DNA of 64,000 nt from Christensenella massiliensis (GTDB lineage Bacteria > Bacillota > Clostridia > Christensenellales > Christensenellaceae): NCBI GenBank assembly GCA_900155415.1, contig LT700187.1, positions 2,294,001-2,358,000 of the forward strand, written 5' to 3'. The notes beneath the pieces were generated by a model. It worked only from the letters and a program-made list of their open reading frames with translations, searched no databases and was not told the origin of the DNA. Positions 25,867 through 33,874 of this stretch are shown here, one piece after another. The position numbers and the translations under genes were made by a program. Numbering within the stretch: the stretch's first letter is position 1; the number at the start of each line of letters is the position of its first letter.

Positions 25867-27576
25867 CTACCCATCCAGCGCTTTCTTGATCTCCCGTGCG
25901 TTTCGACGTAAATCGCCGGCGTATTTTCTTGAGCTCGCCGTTTCTATTCCGCCTGCCAAACGTGCGATCTCATCTGTTGCCTCCTCTTCCGTAAGCCGCG
26001 CTACCGTAGTATGAGTCGCTCCTTCCTCCACGTATTTGCGAATCAAAAAATTTGCATCTGCCATCGCTGCGATCTGCGGAAGATGTGTCACGCAAATAAC
26101 TTGGCGCAGTCTCGCGATAGATGCCATTTTTTCAGAAACGACCAATGCCATTTTGCCGCTGATCCCCGTATCGATTTCGTCAAAAATCAAAGTAGAAATA
26201 TCATCCAGCCCCGCCGATATATTTTTGAATGCCAGCATAACGCGTGAAATTTCTCCTCCTGACGCGATCTTGGAAAGCGGCCTTAGCGGTTCTCCCTCAT
26301 TTGTAGAAAGATAAAATTCCACTTCGTCTATTCCGCTTTTTTTCCACGGCGAAGCTTCTCTTCCCGGCAGCGGAGCAAAACGCGCTTCAAAATCTGCTCC
26401 CGGCATTCCTAAATCCGCAAGCTCTTTTCGGACCTGCCGTTCTAATTTTTCAGCAGCTTTTCTCCGCGCTTCTGAAAGTGTCGTATATTCCGTGTATAAG
26501 GCGTCCTGAAGCTTTTGGATCTCCGCCGTCAGCCTATCTGCTTCTTCCTCCGCATTTTGCAGTCGTTCCAGTCTTTCCCGCGCTTTCTCACAAAACGCAA
26601 GAACTTCCTCTTCCGTGTTTCCATATTTCCTTTTTAAGGCGCCAATCTGTTCGATCCGCTCCTCGATCTCTATTTGCCGTTGCTCATCAAAAAAGACATT
26701 CTCCGAAAAATCCCGCAGGTCATGCGCGCATTCTTCCAAAATAAAAGCGCTTTCTTGAATCCGCTCCAACAGCTTTCCGTAAGCTTCGTCATACATAGAC
26801 ACCTGCGATAGCTGCCGGATCACATCTTGAATCAGAGAAAGCGCGCTGCCGCCTTCATCTCCGCCCATATAGAGTTCTGCATATCCGGCGGAAAGCGCCT
26901 GCATGATTGCCTGCGCGTGATTTAATTTTTCTCTTTCCTCCCGCAAGGCGTCTTCTTCCCCTTTGGAGAGCTGTGCCTCTTCGATTTCCTGTACTTGAAA
27001 AGCAAGAAGCTCTGCATCTCTGGCGCGCTCTTTTTCGTCTCCGCCTATTCCGGCAAGCAACTTCTGCTTCGATATAAGCGATTCATAAAGCTCTGATATG
27101 CGTAAAACAAGCGTCTTTATCTTCTCTCCGCCATAGTTATCGATAAATGAAAGATGATTTTTTGCATAAAGAAGCGACTGATGCTCGTGCTGCCCGTGAA
27201 GATCCACAATTCTATCCATCAATGCTTTTAATGTTGACAGACTGACTACCACGCCATTCACTCTGCATACATTCTTTCCGGTGATAGAAAGGTCTCTCGA
27301 AATAATCAATTCATCATCGGCATCCAATTCATTTTCCATAAAAAAATCTGAAAACGCATTGGAATCGATATAGAGCTCCGCCTCAACATGCGCCTTTTCC
27401 TGCCCGCTCCTGATCAACTCCCTGTCAGCACGTTCTCCTAACAGAAGGTTCATGGAATCTACTATGATTGATTTTCCGGCGCCGGTTTCGCCCGAAAGTA
27501 CATTGAGTCCCTTCACAAAATCGATATTCAGTTCATCGATCAACGCAATGTTTCTGACCGTCAGACTCTGTATCAT
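25867..27576 (-). CDS. recN: DNA repair protein RecN
   Basis: 569-residue SMC-like ATPase of double-strand-break repair. Walker A is in VLSGETGAGKSIIVDSMNLLLGERA (cited as GETGAGKS, near residue 30), coiled-coil arms span about 155-370, the signature LSKIASGGEISRVMLAFK follows, and Walker B is in TLIFDEIDTGISG. The length is typical. It lies between argR and spo0A in the conserved Firmicutes order and has 12 bp to spo0A, leaving no room for spoIVB. Confidence 0.96.
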   Translation of the reverse strand: MIQSLTVRNIALIDELNIDFVKGLNVLSGETGAGKSIIVDSMNLLLGERADRELIRSGQEKAHVEAELYIDSNAFSDFFMENELDADDELIISRDLSITGKNVCRVNGVVVSLSTLKALMDRIVDLHGQHEHQSLLYAKNHLSFIDNYGGEKIKTLVLRISELYESLISKQKLLAGIGGDEKERARDAELLAFQVQEIEEAQLSKGEEDALREEREKLNHAQAIMQALSAGYAELYMGGDEGGSALSLIQDVIRQLSQVSMYDEAYGKLLERIQESAFILEECAHDLRDFSENVFFDEQRQIEIEERIEQIGALKRKYGNTEEEVLAFCEKARERLERLQNAEEEADRLTAEIQKLQDALYTEYTTLSEARRKAAEKLERQVRKELADLGMPGADFEARFAPLPGREASPWKKSGIDEVEFYLSTNEGEPLRPLSKIASGGEISRVMLAFKNISAGLDDISTLIFDEIDTGISGKMALVVSEKMASIARLRQVICVTHLPQIAAMADANFLIRKYVEEGATHTTVARLTEEEATDEIARLAGGIETASSRKYAGDLRRNAREIKKALDG

Positions 27577-27592
27577 TATGTGTCACTTTCTT

Positions 27593-28045
27593 TTATCTGT
27601 TTATCATCTTTGCAAAACGTTCTGCGATATCATCCGCCGCCTGCTCTGATGTCGTTGCGATAAAAATCGTATTATCCCCTGCCAGAGTTCCCAATATGCC
27701 GTTGTAATGGAAACTGTCCACGACTTCCGCAGCTGCATTGGCGCTGCCTGTAAGCGTCTTGATCACAACAAGATTCATGGCGCTGTCGATCGATAAAACG
27801 GTATCCCTGAATATCCGCATCAGCACGTCCATGTCGTTGCCTCTGTTTTTTTTATTATCTGCATATTTATACGCACCCGATGAAGATTGTACCTTGATAA
27901 GATGAAGCTCCTTAATATCACGCGAAATAGTCGCCTGCGTTACTTTATAACCGGCTTCATTCAGCAGAGCCACAAGCTCTTCCTGCGTCTCCACTTCATT
28001 ATTTTCAATAATTTCAATAATTTTATTTTGTCTTTTGGATTTCAT
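27593..28045 (-). CDS. argR: Arginine repressor
   Basis: 150-residue ArgR/AhrC. The N-terminal winged helix includes QEELVALLNEAGYKVTQATI and SRDIKELHLIKV. The C-terminal domain binds arginine and forms hexamers (VIKTLTGSANAAAEVVDSF, LGTLAGDNTIFIAT). It represses arginine synthesis and activates catabolism. It sits in the conserved tlyA-nadK-argR-recN neighbourhood. No arg genes are in the window. Confidence 0.96.
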   Translation of the reverse strand: MKSKRQNKIIEIIENNEVETQEELVALLNEAGYKVTQATISRDIKELHLIKVQSSSGAYKYADNKKNRGNDMDVLMRIFRDTVLSIDSAMNLVVIKTLTGSANAAAEVVDSFHYNGILGTLAGDNTIFIATTSEQAADDIAERFAKMINR

Positions 28046-28057
28046 ATAATACGGCTC

Positions 28058-28900
28058 CTATTTTTTCGGTACGCTCCACTGCGCAAGCTTATCTTTCAGC
28101 TGCGGAAAAAATGTATCATTTGTAAAACGCAAAAATCTTGCCTTGATATCCGACCTGCGTATCATGACCTTGTCGGCTTCGCTCAAATACTGCAATTCCT
28201 GTCCGTCCGCAGAAAAGGTTACATTTTCTTCTCCGGCATGAGGCCGCACCATGATCGTATCGCTGAATTTCGTCACGATACTGCGCGCATATAGAGAATG
28301 CGGACACATCGGCGTAATCAAAATGCAATTTACATTGGGAGCAATGATCGGACCGCCGGCGGACAAAGAATAGGCTGTAGAGCCGGTCGGCGTCGCTACG
28401 ATAAGCCCGTCCCCGTTATAAAACTCCGCAAGCGTTCCATTTACATAAAGGTCAAGCTTCACCATTCGGGTACGGTTGATTTTGGTAATAATAAAATCAT
28501 TGAGTGCCAAAAGCTTCGAACACTTTCCGTTGATACTCGCTTCAAGCATCATGCGCTCGTCGATCACATAATCACACTCTTTAATATGACGAATCATCTT
28601 ATCAATATCCGAAAGGTTTATCTCACTCATAAATCCTAAATGCCCGATATTGATCCCTACAAGCGGCAGTCCATAAGAAACATACTTGCGCGCAGCACGC
28701 AGGATCGTTCCATCGCCGCCTAAAATAAAGAGCGCATCTGCTTTCGCCGCATCCCGATACCTTTCCAGCCCCAAAAGCGCCGCTGTTTCCGCATCGTAGC
28801 AGATACTGCAGTCTGCCATTTCCAGCGCTTCAATCACTTTTCGGGTCGCATGCAGGCCCGGATCCTTATCTTTATTTGTATACACCCCAATGTTCAGCAT
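28058..28900 (-). CDS. nadK: NAD kinase
   Basis: 280-residue NAD kinase, making NADP from NAD. The conserved LGGDGTILRAAR (GGDG) is near residue 78, with VGINIGHLGFMSEI, VATPTGSTAYSLSAGGPI and TPMCPHSL following. It is the first gene after the promoter at 28937-28965 and leads argR-recN-spo0A-punA. Confidence 0.96.
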   Translation of the reverse strand: MLNIGVYTNKDKDPGLHATRKVIEALEMADCSICYDAETAALLGLERYRDAAKADALFILGGDGTILRAARKYVSYGLPLVGINIGHLGFMSEINLSDIDKMIRHIKECDYVIDERMMLEASINGKCSKLLALNDFIITKINRTRMVKLDLYVNGTLAEFYNGDGLIVATPTGSTAYSLSAGGPIIAPNVNCILITPMCPHSLYARSIVTKFSDTIMVRPHAGEENVTFSADGQELQYLSEADKVMIRRSDIKARFLRFTNDTFFPQLKDKLAQWSVPKK

Positions 28901-28936
28901 ACTGGGCCTCGCTTTTCCTATATCGATTCAAAGTAT

Positions 28937-28965
28937 ATTATACATAAAAATGCATAGATATACAA
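28937..28965 (-). promoter_or_regulatory. Promoter of the nadK-argR-recN-spo0A-punA operon
   Basis: Minus strand: TTGTAT (28960-28965), 17-bp spacer and a perfect TATAAT (28937-28942). It lies right after the tlyA stop, which separates this operon from ftsK-to-tlyA upstream. Confidence 0.65.
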
Positions 28966-28966
28966 G

Positions 28967-29761
28967 TTAATTTAACGCTTTATGCGCCGCCTGTACAACC
29001 GTGCCAACATCTATGTTTTCCTGAGCTTCCGTTGAAGACGAAGTGGAAAAAAACGCCAGATACTCGATATTTCCATTTGGTCCTTTTATTGGAGAATACG
29101 TAAGCCCACGCAAAAACAGCCCATATTCCTGCGCGCTTCGTATAACATTTTCAATCACGGTCTCATGCACGCCCGCATCACGCACTACCCCTTTTTTCCC
29201 TACGTGCTCTTTTCCGGCTTCAAACTGCGGCTTGATCAGGGTGACGATTTGCGCCGCCTGTCCAACAAGGCGTAGGATAGCCGGAAAAATCAGTTTCAGC
29301 GAGATGAATGAAACGTCCACGCTTACAAATTCAACAGTCTTATCCTGCCTTTCAAGATATCGGGCGTTGGTTCTTTCCATCAGCTGAATCCGTTTATCGT
29401 TTCTCAGTTTCCAGTCAAACTGCCCATAGCCTACGTCTACCGCATAAACAAACGCTGCACCGTTTTGCAGCATACAGTCCGTAAATCCCCCCGTAGACGC
29501 TCCAATATCCATGCATGTTTTGTTCTCCAAACAGATCCTGAATTCCCGAATCGCCTTTTCGAGTTTCAGGCCGCCCCTGCTTACATAGGGACATACATGG
29601 CCTGTCACTTCTATCTCTATATCCGTTTCATATTGCTCGGATGGACTTTTTACTATATGCCCGGCGGCCTTTACCTGTCCGGCTATAATGAGCGTTTTGG
29701 CTTTTTCCCTGCTCGGTGCCAATCCGTTTTCAAAAACCAATACGTCGATCCTTTTCTTCAT
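28967..29761 (-). CDS. tlyA: TlyA-family rRNA 2'-O-methyltransferase
   Basis: 264 residues. The N-terminal S4 domain (RIDVLVFENGLAPSREKAKT) is followed by an FtsJ-like SAM methyltransferase with MDIGASTGGFTDCML and a KDKE-type catalytic set (LIKPQFEAGKEHVG). Members methylate cytidines in 16S and/or 23S rRNA; some are annotated as hemolysins. It overlaps oapA by 4 bp. In other OLE-bearing genomes this gene also adjoins the OLE/oapA locus. Confidence 0.94.
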   Translation of the reverse strand: MKKRIDVLVFENGLAPSREKAKTLIIAGQVKAAGHIVKSPSEQYETDIEIEVTGHVCPYVSRGGLKLEKAIREFRICLENKTCMDIGASTGGFTDCMLQNGAAFVYAVDVGYGQFDWKLRNDKRIQLMERTNARYLERQDKTVEFVSVDVSFISLKLIFPAILRLVGQAAQIVTLIKPQFEAGKEHVGKKGVVRDAGVHETVIENVIRSAQEYGLFLRGLTYSPIKGPNGNIEYLAFFSTSSSTEAQENIDVGTVVQAAHKALN

Positions 29762-30294
29762 CCTTTATCCTTTCCTCCGGAAAAAAAATTGGCAATAGAT
29801 CCAATCGCAAGCACGATATCCTTATTTCTTTTTAAGGCGATCGTTTTTCCCCACGCTTTACCCGCTACTGTCGCCGCTGCGATCAGTGCCGATATCGCAA
29901 TGGAAACGACAAGATCGGGAAACGGGAAATCGAACACCAAGGCTTTCAGCGTGATCGAGGCCCCGGCCGCACCGCTGACGATCCCGCAAATATCTCCTAT
30001 CACATCATTACAGAAGTTCGAAACCACATCTGCATTTTTCAGCATTTTGAGTGCAGAATGAGCCTTTTTATTTTTTTTTGCAGACATCGCGATAAACGGC
30101 GCTTGATCGCAGCTTGCAAAAGCAACGCCGACAATATCAAACACCACGCCAACAGCGATCAAGGCTGCCAAAATGCCTATCGATGCCAAAAGCGATAGAT
30201 TGGAAATAAAATATTCCGCAGCGACGGAGACACCTGCGGAAATAAAAAGGGTCATAAAAAAAATTTTGATCGTCCAGTGTTTGATTACCTTCAT
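29758..30294 (-). CDS. oapA: OLE-associated membrane protein OapA
   Basis: 178 residues, strongly hydrophobic, with about four membrane segments: near 10-25, 33-60 (LLASIGILAALIAVGVVFDIVGVAF), 98-118 and 125-150. It has the conserved central stretch VVSNFCNDVIGDICGIVSG with Asp89 and Asp97 forming a D-x7-D pair. OapA is known to dimerise and bring OLE RNA to the cell membrane. Identification rests on size, topology, the Asp motif and its place immediately downstream of the OLE-like RNA and upstream of tlyA. I start at ATG 30294, six bases after GAGG; the ATG at 30324 has no ribosome site and falls next to the RNA's 3' end. Confidence 0.85.
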   Translation of the reverse strand: MKVIKHWTIKIFFMTLFISAGVSVAAEYFISNLSLLASIGILAALIAVGVVFDIVGVAFASCDQAPFIAMSAKKNKKAHSALKMLKNADVVSNFCNDVIGDICGIVSGAAGASITLKALVFDFPFPDLVVSIAISALIAAATVAGKAWGKTIALKRNKDIVLAIGSIANFFSGGKDKG

Positions 30295-30331
30295 GGTTTT
30301 CCTCTGTCTATCAAACAAACTCATTCATATA

Positions 30332-30914
30332 TGGTGGCGGCAATAAGGGTAGACCTTGCAGTATATGGTCCGGTAGGATTTCCCCACAGACTACTTCCCG
30401 TCGCCGAAAGAAGCGGTTTCCCTTAAAAGCCTGTGATGCGGCGTTGCCGCGCGCATGACCAGATTGCCTGTTCAAACCACACTATAATCCCCTTATTGCC
30501 TGAATACAACAGTCTAGGAGCTTTCCTCAACAGCACAAGTTCCGGTTCCTAGTCTCTTTTGCCAGCATGGTTTTTTACGGTCGTGCTTCCGCTGCCCGTA
30601 CGCTGCAAACGGTTCGCAGTTTATCCCGCATTTTCCACCAAGCCAACTCAAGGCAGGCTACTCTGTACACAGCTTAATACCGCATAGCAGGTTTTTCCCT
30701 GTCCAGTAATCATGCTTACCACCGAAACAGGTCTCCGCGAAAGCTGGGTCAACGCCCATATGCCCTTATGGATCGCCCTTCTTTCTTAACTCCCAGCATC
30801 AGCCCCCGACGGGGCGTCAGCAGCCAACACCAGAAACTTCATCGATGTGCCCTATAACGGATTTTTAGGCCCGTCTTCGGAACCGGCAGTACCGACTAGA
30901 ATACTGCGCCACCA
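30332..30914 (-). ncRNA. ole: OLE RNA (ornate, large, extremophilic RNA)
   Basis: A 583-nt gene-free block between recA and oapA. On the minus strand its ends form a perfect 8-bp helix, TGGTGGCG (5' end, complement of 30907-30914) with CGCCACCA (3' end, complement of 30332-30339). The inside is rich in GC stems, such as GCCCC/GGGGC at 30802-30815, and has no long ORF. OLE RNAs are about 600 nt, highly structured, occur in anaerobic and extremophilic Firmicutes, and are encoded directly upstream of oapA near tlyA, argR and recN; all of this fits. OLE forms a membrane ribonucleoprotein affecting tolerance to cold, alcohol and Mg2+ and carbon-source use. The ends are taken from the terminal helix, not measured. 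Confidence 0.85.
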
Positions 30915-30955
30915 AAACTTAATTCCTTATTCTATGTGCAAGGTTCACAAAGGAC

Positions 30956-31990
30956 TTATTTTTCTTTGCCGTTTTCTCCCTGCAGCTCCATATCCTTATA
31001 TTTCCCCAACCCATAGGTCTTGAGCACTTGCTGCTTTACTTCTTCCATTATGTCAGGATTCGCCATCAAATATTGCCGTGCATTGTCTCTGCCCTGTCCG
31101 ATATGCTCCCCATTATAAGAGAACCACGCACCGGACTTTGTGATCAGTCCGAGCTGCGTTCCCAAATTGAGTACGCTCGCCGGTTCACTGATCCCCTCTC
31201 CGTAATAGATTTCAAACTCTGCTGTTTTAAACGGCGGAGCCACTTTATTTTTAACGACTTTGATCCGCGTCCTGTTTCCGATCATCTGGTCGCCTGCCTT
31301 AATGGTTTCGATCCTCCGCACATCAAGACGTATCGATGCATAGAATTTAAGCGCTTTTCCGCCGGTCGTTGTCTCTGGATTTCCAAACATAACACCTATT
31401 TTTTCGCGCAGCTGATTGATAAAAACAACAACTGTATTCGTTTTATTGATCGCACCCGCGAGCTTGCGCAATGCCTGTGACATCAGGCGCGCCTGTACGC
31501 CCACGGAAGAATCTCCCATCAAGCCTTCTATCTCTGATTTCGGAACCAATGCCGCGACCGAGTCTACTACAACGATATCGATCGCTCCGCTTCTCGTCAA
31601 CATATCAGCAATTTCAAGCGCTTCTTCGCCGGTGCTCGGCTGCGATACATATAGATTATCGATATCGACTCCCAAATTTTTTGCATAGACCGGGTCGAGC
31701 GCATGTTCGGCATCAATGAAAGCCGCTGCCCCTCCAAGCTTCTGCGCCTCTGCGATCATATGCAGCGCTACAGTCGTTTTACCGGAAGATTCCGGACCAT
31801 ATACCTCTATGATCCTTCCCCGCGGAACTCCGCCGATCCCCAGTGCAATATCGAGTTCCAAGCAGCCTGTTGGTATCGCCTCGATATTCATATTTTTGGA
31901 CGCATCACCTAATTTCATGACCGCGCCCTTTCCGAATTGTTTTTCAATCTGTGCCAAAGCCGCATCTAAAGCTTTTTCTTTGTTATCCAT
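30956..31990 (-). CDS. recA: Recombinase RecA
   Basis: 344 residues, the usual length. Walker A is GPESSGKTT near residue 66, Walker [10 protein letters not shown], the L1/L2 DNA-binding region [42 protein letters not shown] (described by its ends MSQALRK and PETTTGG), and the family signature ALKFYASIR. It drives homologous recombination and the SOS response. It starts 18 bp after pgsA, with no promoter or LexA-type box in the gap, so it is read from the upstream ftsK operon. No terminator separates it from the OLE RNA. Confidence 0.97.
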   Translation of the reverse strand: MDNKEKALDAALAQIEKQFGKGAVMKLGDASKNMNIEAIPTGCLELDIALGIGGVPRGRIIEVYGPESSGKTTVALHMIAEAQKLGGAAAFIDAEHALDPVYAKNLGVDIDNLYVSQPSTGEEALEIADMLTRSGAIDIVVVDSVAALVPKSEIEGLMGDSSVGVQARLMSQALRKLAGAINKTNTVVVFINQLREKIGVMFGNPETTTGGKALKFYASIRLDVRRIETIKAGDQMIGNRTRIKVVKNKVAPPFKTAEFEIYYGEGISEPASVLNLGTQLGLITKSGAWFSYNGEHIGQGRDNARQYLMANPDIMEEVKQQVLKTYGLGKYKDMELQGENGKEK

Positions 31991-32008
31991 ACTATTTCCT
32001 TTCCACCA

Positions 32009-32551
32009 TCAATCTGTAAATACGCTGCGGTTTTTAACAAAATATTCAATACACGAATAAACCGACAATACAACGCTTATCCAAATCAAGATCGTTCCAA
32101 CTGACACGGGAACAAACATAAACGGCCAATCGTTCAGCAAAAGAAGAATGATCGCAATGAACTGCACCACCGTCTTTAACTTTCCCGACTTATCCGCCGC
32201 GATAACAACCCCCTTAGAGGCTGCTACCGACCGCATACCGCCAATCAGAAGCTCGCGCGCCTCTAAAATCAGCACAGCGATAAAGCCGACCTTTCCCCAA
32301 TCCATCAGCAGCAGCAGCGCTGCAAGCACCAAAAGCTTATCTGCGATCGGATCCCACAGCTTTCCAAAATTTGAGACCTGATTATTCTTGCGGGCCAGAT
32401 AACCGTCGAGCCAATCCGTTACCGCAGCTACAATAAATATTATAGCAGCCCATATGTTCCAATGCGGTAAACCCGAAAAATAAAACAGTACAAAAAATGG
32501 GATCAATATGATCCGTATGACTGTCAGTATATTTGGCGCATTCCATTTCAT
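32009..32551 (-). CDS. pgsA: CDP-diacylglycerol-glycerol-3-phosphate 3-phosphatidyltransferase
   Basis: 180-residue membrane enzyme making phosphatidylglycerol phosphate. The CDP-alcohol phosphotransferase motif is complete: DWLDGYLARKNNQVSNFG followed by LWDPIADK. About five or six hydrophobic segments. It overlaps rimO by 4 bp and precedes recA by 18 bp; pgsA-recA adjacency is widespread in Firmicutes, usually with cinA between them. Confidence 0.95.
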   Translation of the reverse strand: MKWNAPNILTVIRIILIPFFVLFYFSGLPHWNIWAAIIFIVAAVTDWLDGYLARKNNQVSNFGKLWDPIADKLLVLAALLLLMDWGKVGFIAVLILEARELLIGGMRSVAASKGVVIAADKSGKLKTVVQFIAIILLLLNDWPFMFVPVSVGTILIWISVVLSVYSCIEYFVKNRSVFTD

Positions 32552-33873
32552 CTTTCCAACTCTCCTATGCAGTCATAGCTATAAGCCATCGTTATTTTAA
32601 CAGGATAATACCGCCCCGTTTCAAGCGGCTCCTGCGTTTTGATGAATATTTTTCCATCCACGTCCGGCGCTTCGGCATAAGACCTTCCATAGTAGAGGCC
32701 GGAATGTTCGTCAAAGCCTTCTACCAGGACATCGTAAACCTTATCCACACGCGCCTGATTCCGGTCTAAAGAAATAGACGACTGAGTATTCAATACAGAA
32801 TCGCGCCGAAACTCTTTCTCTTCGTCATCGATTTGGCCATCCATTTCAGCAGCCGGCGTTCCCTCTTCCTGCGAATAAGAAAATACTCCTAACCGGTCAA
32901 ACTGATATTTTTTTAAAGTCTGATATAAATGAATCACATTTTCGCGTTTTTCCCCCGGGAAGCCTACGATCACCGTAGAACGAATGATAAAATCATCCGA
33001 GGCATTTCGTATTTTGTTCACGACCTCCTCAGTCAGCTTCCATGTGTTGCGTCTATGCATCTTTTGCAGGATTTCGTCATCCGTATGTTGGATGGGGATA
33101 TCGAGATATTTTACGATGTTATCGTGTCTGCACATGACCTCTAACAATTCATCCGTTATCCCATTCGGATAGCTATATAATACCCGCAGCCACTTTACTC
33201 CGGGAATTTGCGCCGCACGATCCAAAAGCTTGGCAAGATCGATATCTTCCTCCAAATCTTTTCCATATCCTGTAGTGTCCTGTGCAATTAAAATAATCTC
33301 GCTGTATCCATCTCTTGCGAGTGAAGCGATCTCCTCCAGAATATATTCCGGTTTTCTGCTCTGATATTTTCCGCGGATATCAGGAATGACGCAATAGCTG
33401 CAGCGATTATCGCAGCCCTCTGCGATCTTCACGTAGGCCGTCGGCGGCACCGTTGTAAGAACTCTTTTTGAAAACGTCTCATCGATCGTTTGATCTGGAT
33501 AACTGCTGAAAGAGCCTCCCGCAACAACAGCCTCGATCGCCTTTCGGATATCCTTATATGCCGCCGTACCAAGAAAGGCATCCACACGCGGCACCATCTG
33601 CTTCAATCTTTCACGATACCGCTCCGGAAGACAGCCTGTTACGATAATGCCTTTCAGTTTGCCAAATTTTTTTTGCTGCTCTGCTTCAAGAATCGTATTG
33701 ATGGATTCTTCTTTCGCATCATTGATAAATGCACAGGTATTGATCAGCATGATATCCGCATCCTGCATATCCTGCACAAATTCAAAATCCCCTTGCAGCT
33801 CGGCAAGCATTTCCTCCGTATCGACCCTGTTTTTTACACAGCCGAGTGAGATCACACCAATCTTTACCGCCAT
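32548..33873 (-). CDS. rimO: Ribosomal protein S12 methylthiotransferase RimO
   Basis: 441-residue radical-SAM methylthiotransferase for S12 Asp. The N-terminal UPF0004 domain (SLGCVKNRVDTEEML, INTCAFINDAKEES) provides one Fe-S cluster. The radical-SAM CxxxCxxC is in CDNRCSYCVIP near residue 152. The C terminus is a TRAM domain. The gene lies between ftsK (1-bp gap) and pgsA (4-bp overlap). Confidence 0.96.
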   Translation of the reverse strand: MAVKIGVISLGCVKNRVDTEEMLAELQGDFEFVQDMQDADIMLINTCAFINDAKEESINTILEAEQQKKFGKLKGIIVTGCLPERYRERLKQMVPRVDAFLGTAAYKDIRKAIEAVVAGGSFSSYPDQTIDETFSKRVLTTVPPTAYVKIAEGCDNRCSYCVIPDIRGKYQSRKPEYILEEIASLARDGYSEIILIAQDTTGYGKDLEEDIDLAKLLDRAAQIPGVKWLRVLYSYPNGITDELLEVMCRHDNIVKYLDIPIQHTDDEILQKMHRRNTWKLTEEVVNKIRNASDDFIIRSTVIVGFPGEKRENVIHLYQTLKKYQFDRLGVFSYSQEEGTPAAEMDGQIDDEEKEFRRDSVLNTQSSISLDRNQARVDKVYDVLVEGFDEHSGLYYGRSYAEAPDVDGKIFIKTQEPLETGRYYPVKITMAYSYDCIGELER

Positions 33874-33874
33874 T

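Noticed and set aside
30425-30900. Short ORFs within the OLE block
   Set aside because: None has a ribosome site plus reasonable length or family likeness, and the block is dominated by stems.
30332-30914. RNase P RNA, tmRNA or an ORF-less group II intron in the recA-oapA gap
   Set aside because: The strand contains GAGGAAAG, which recalls RNase P, but the partner ACAGAA-type core is missing and the length is too great. There is no domain V or GUGYG-type intron start, and no tRNA-like ends or tag ORF for tmRNA. OLE fits far better.
31991-32008. SOS (LexA) box ahead of recA
   Set aside because: The gap to pgsA is only 18 bp and has no CGAAC-n4-GTTCG-like sequence.
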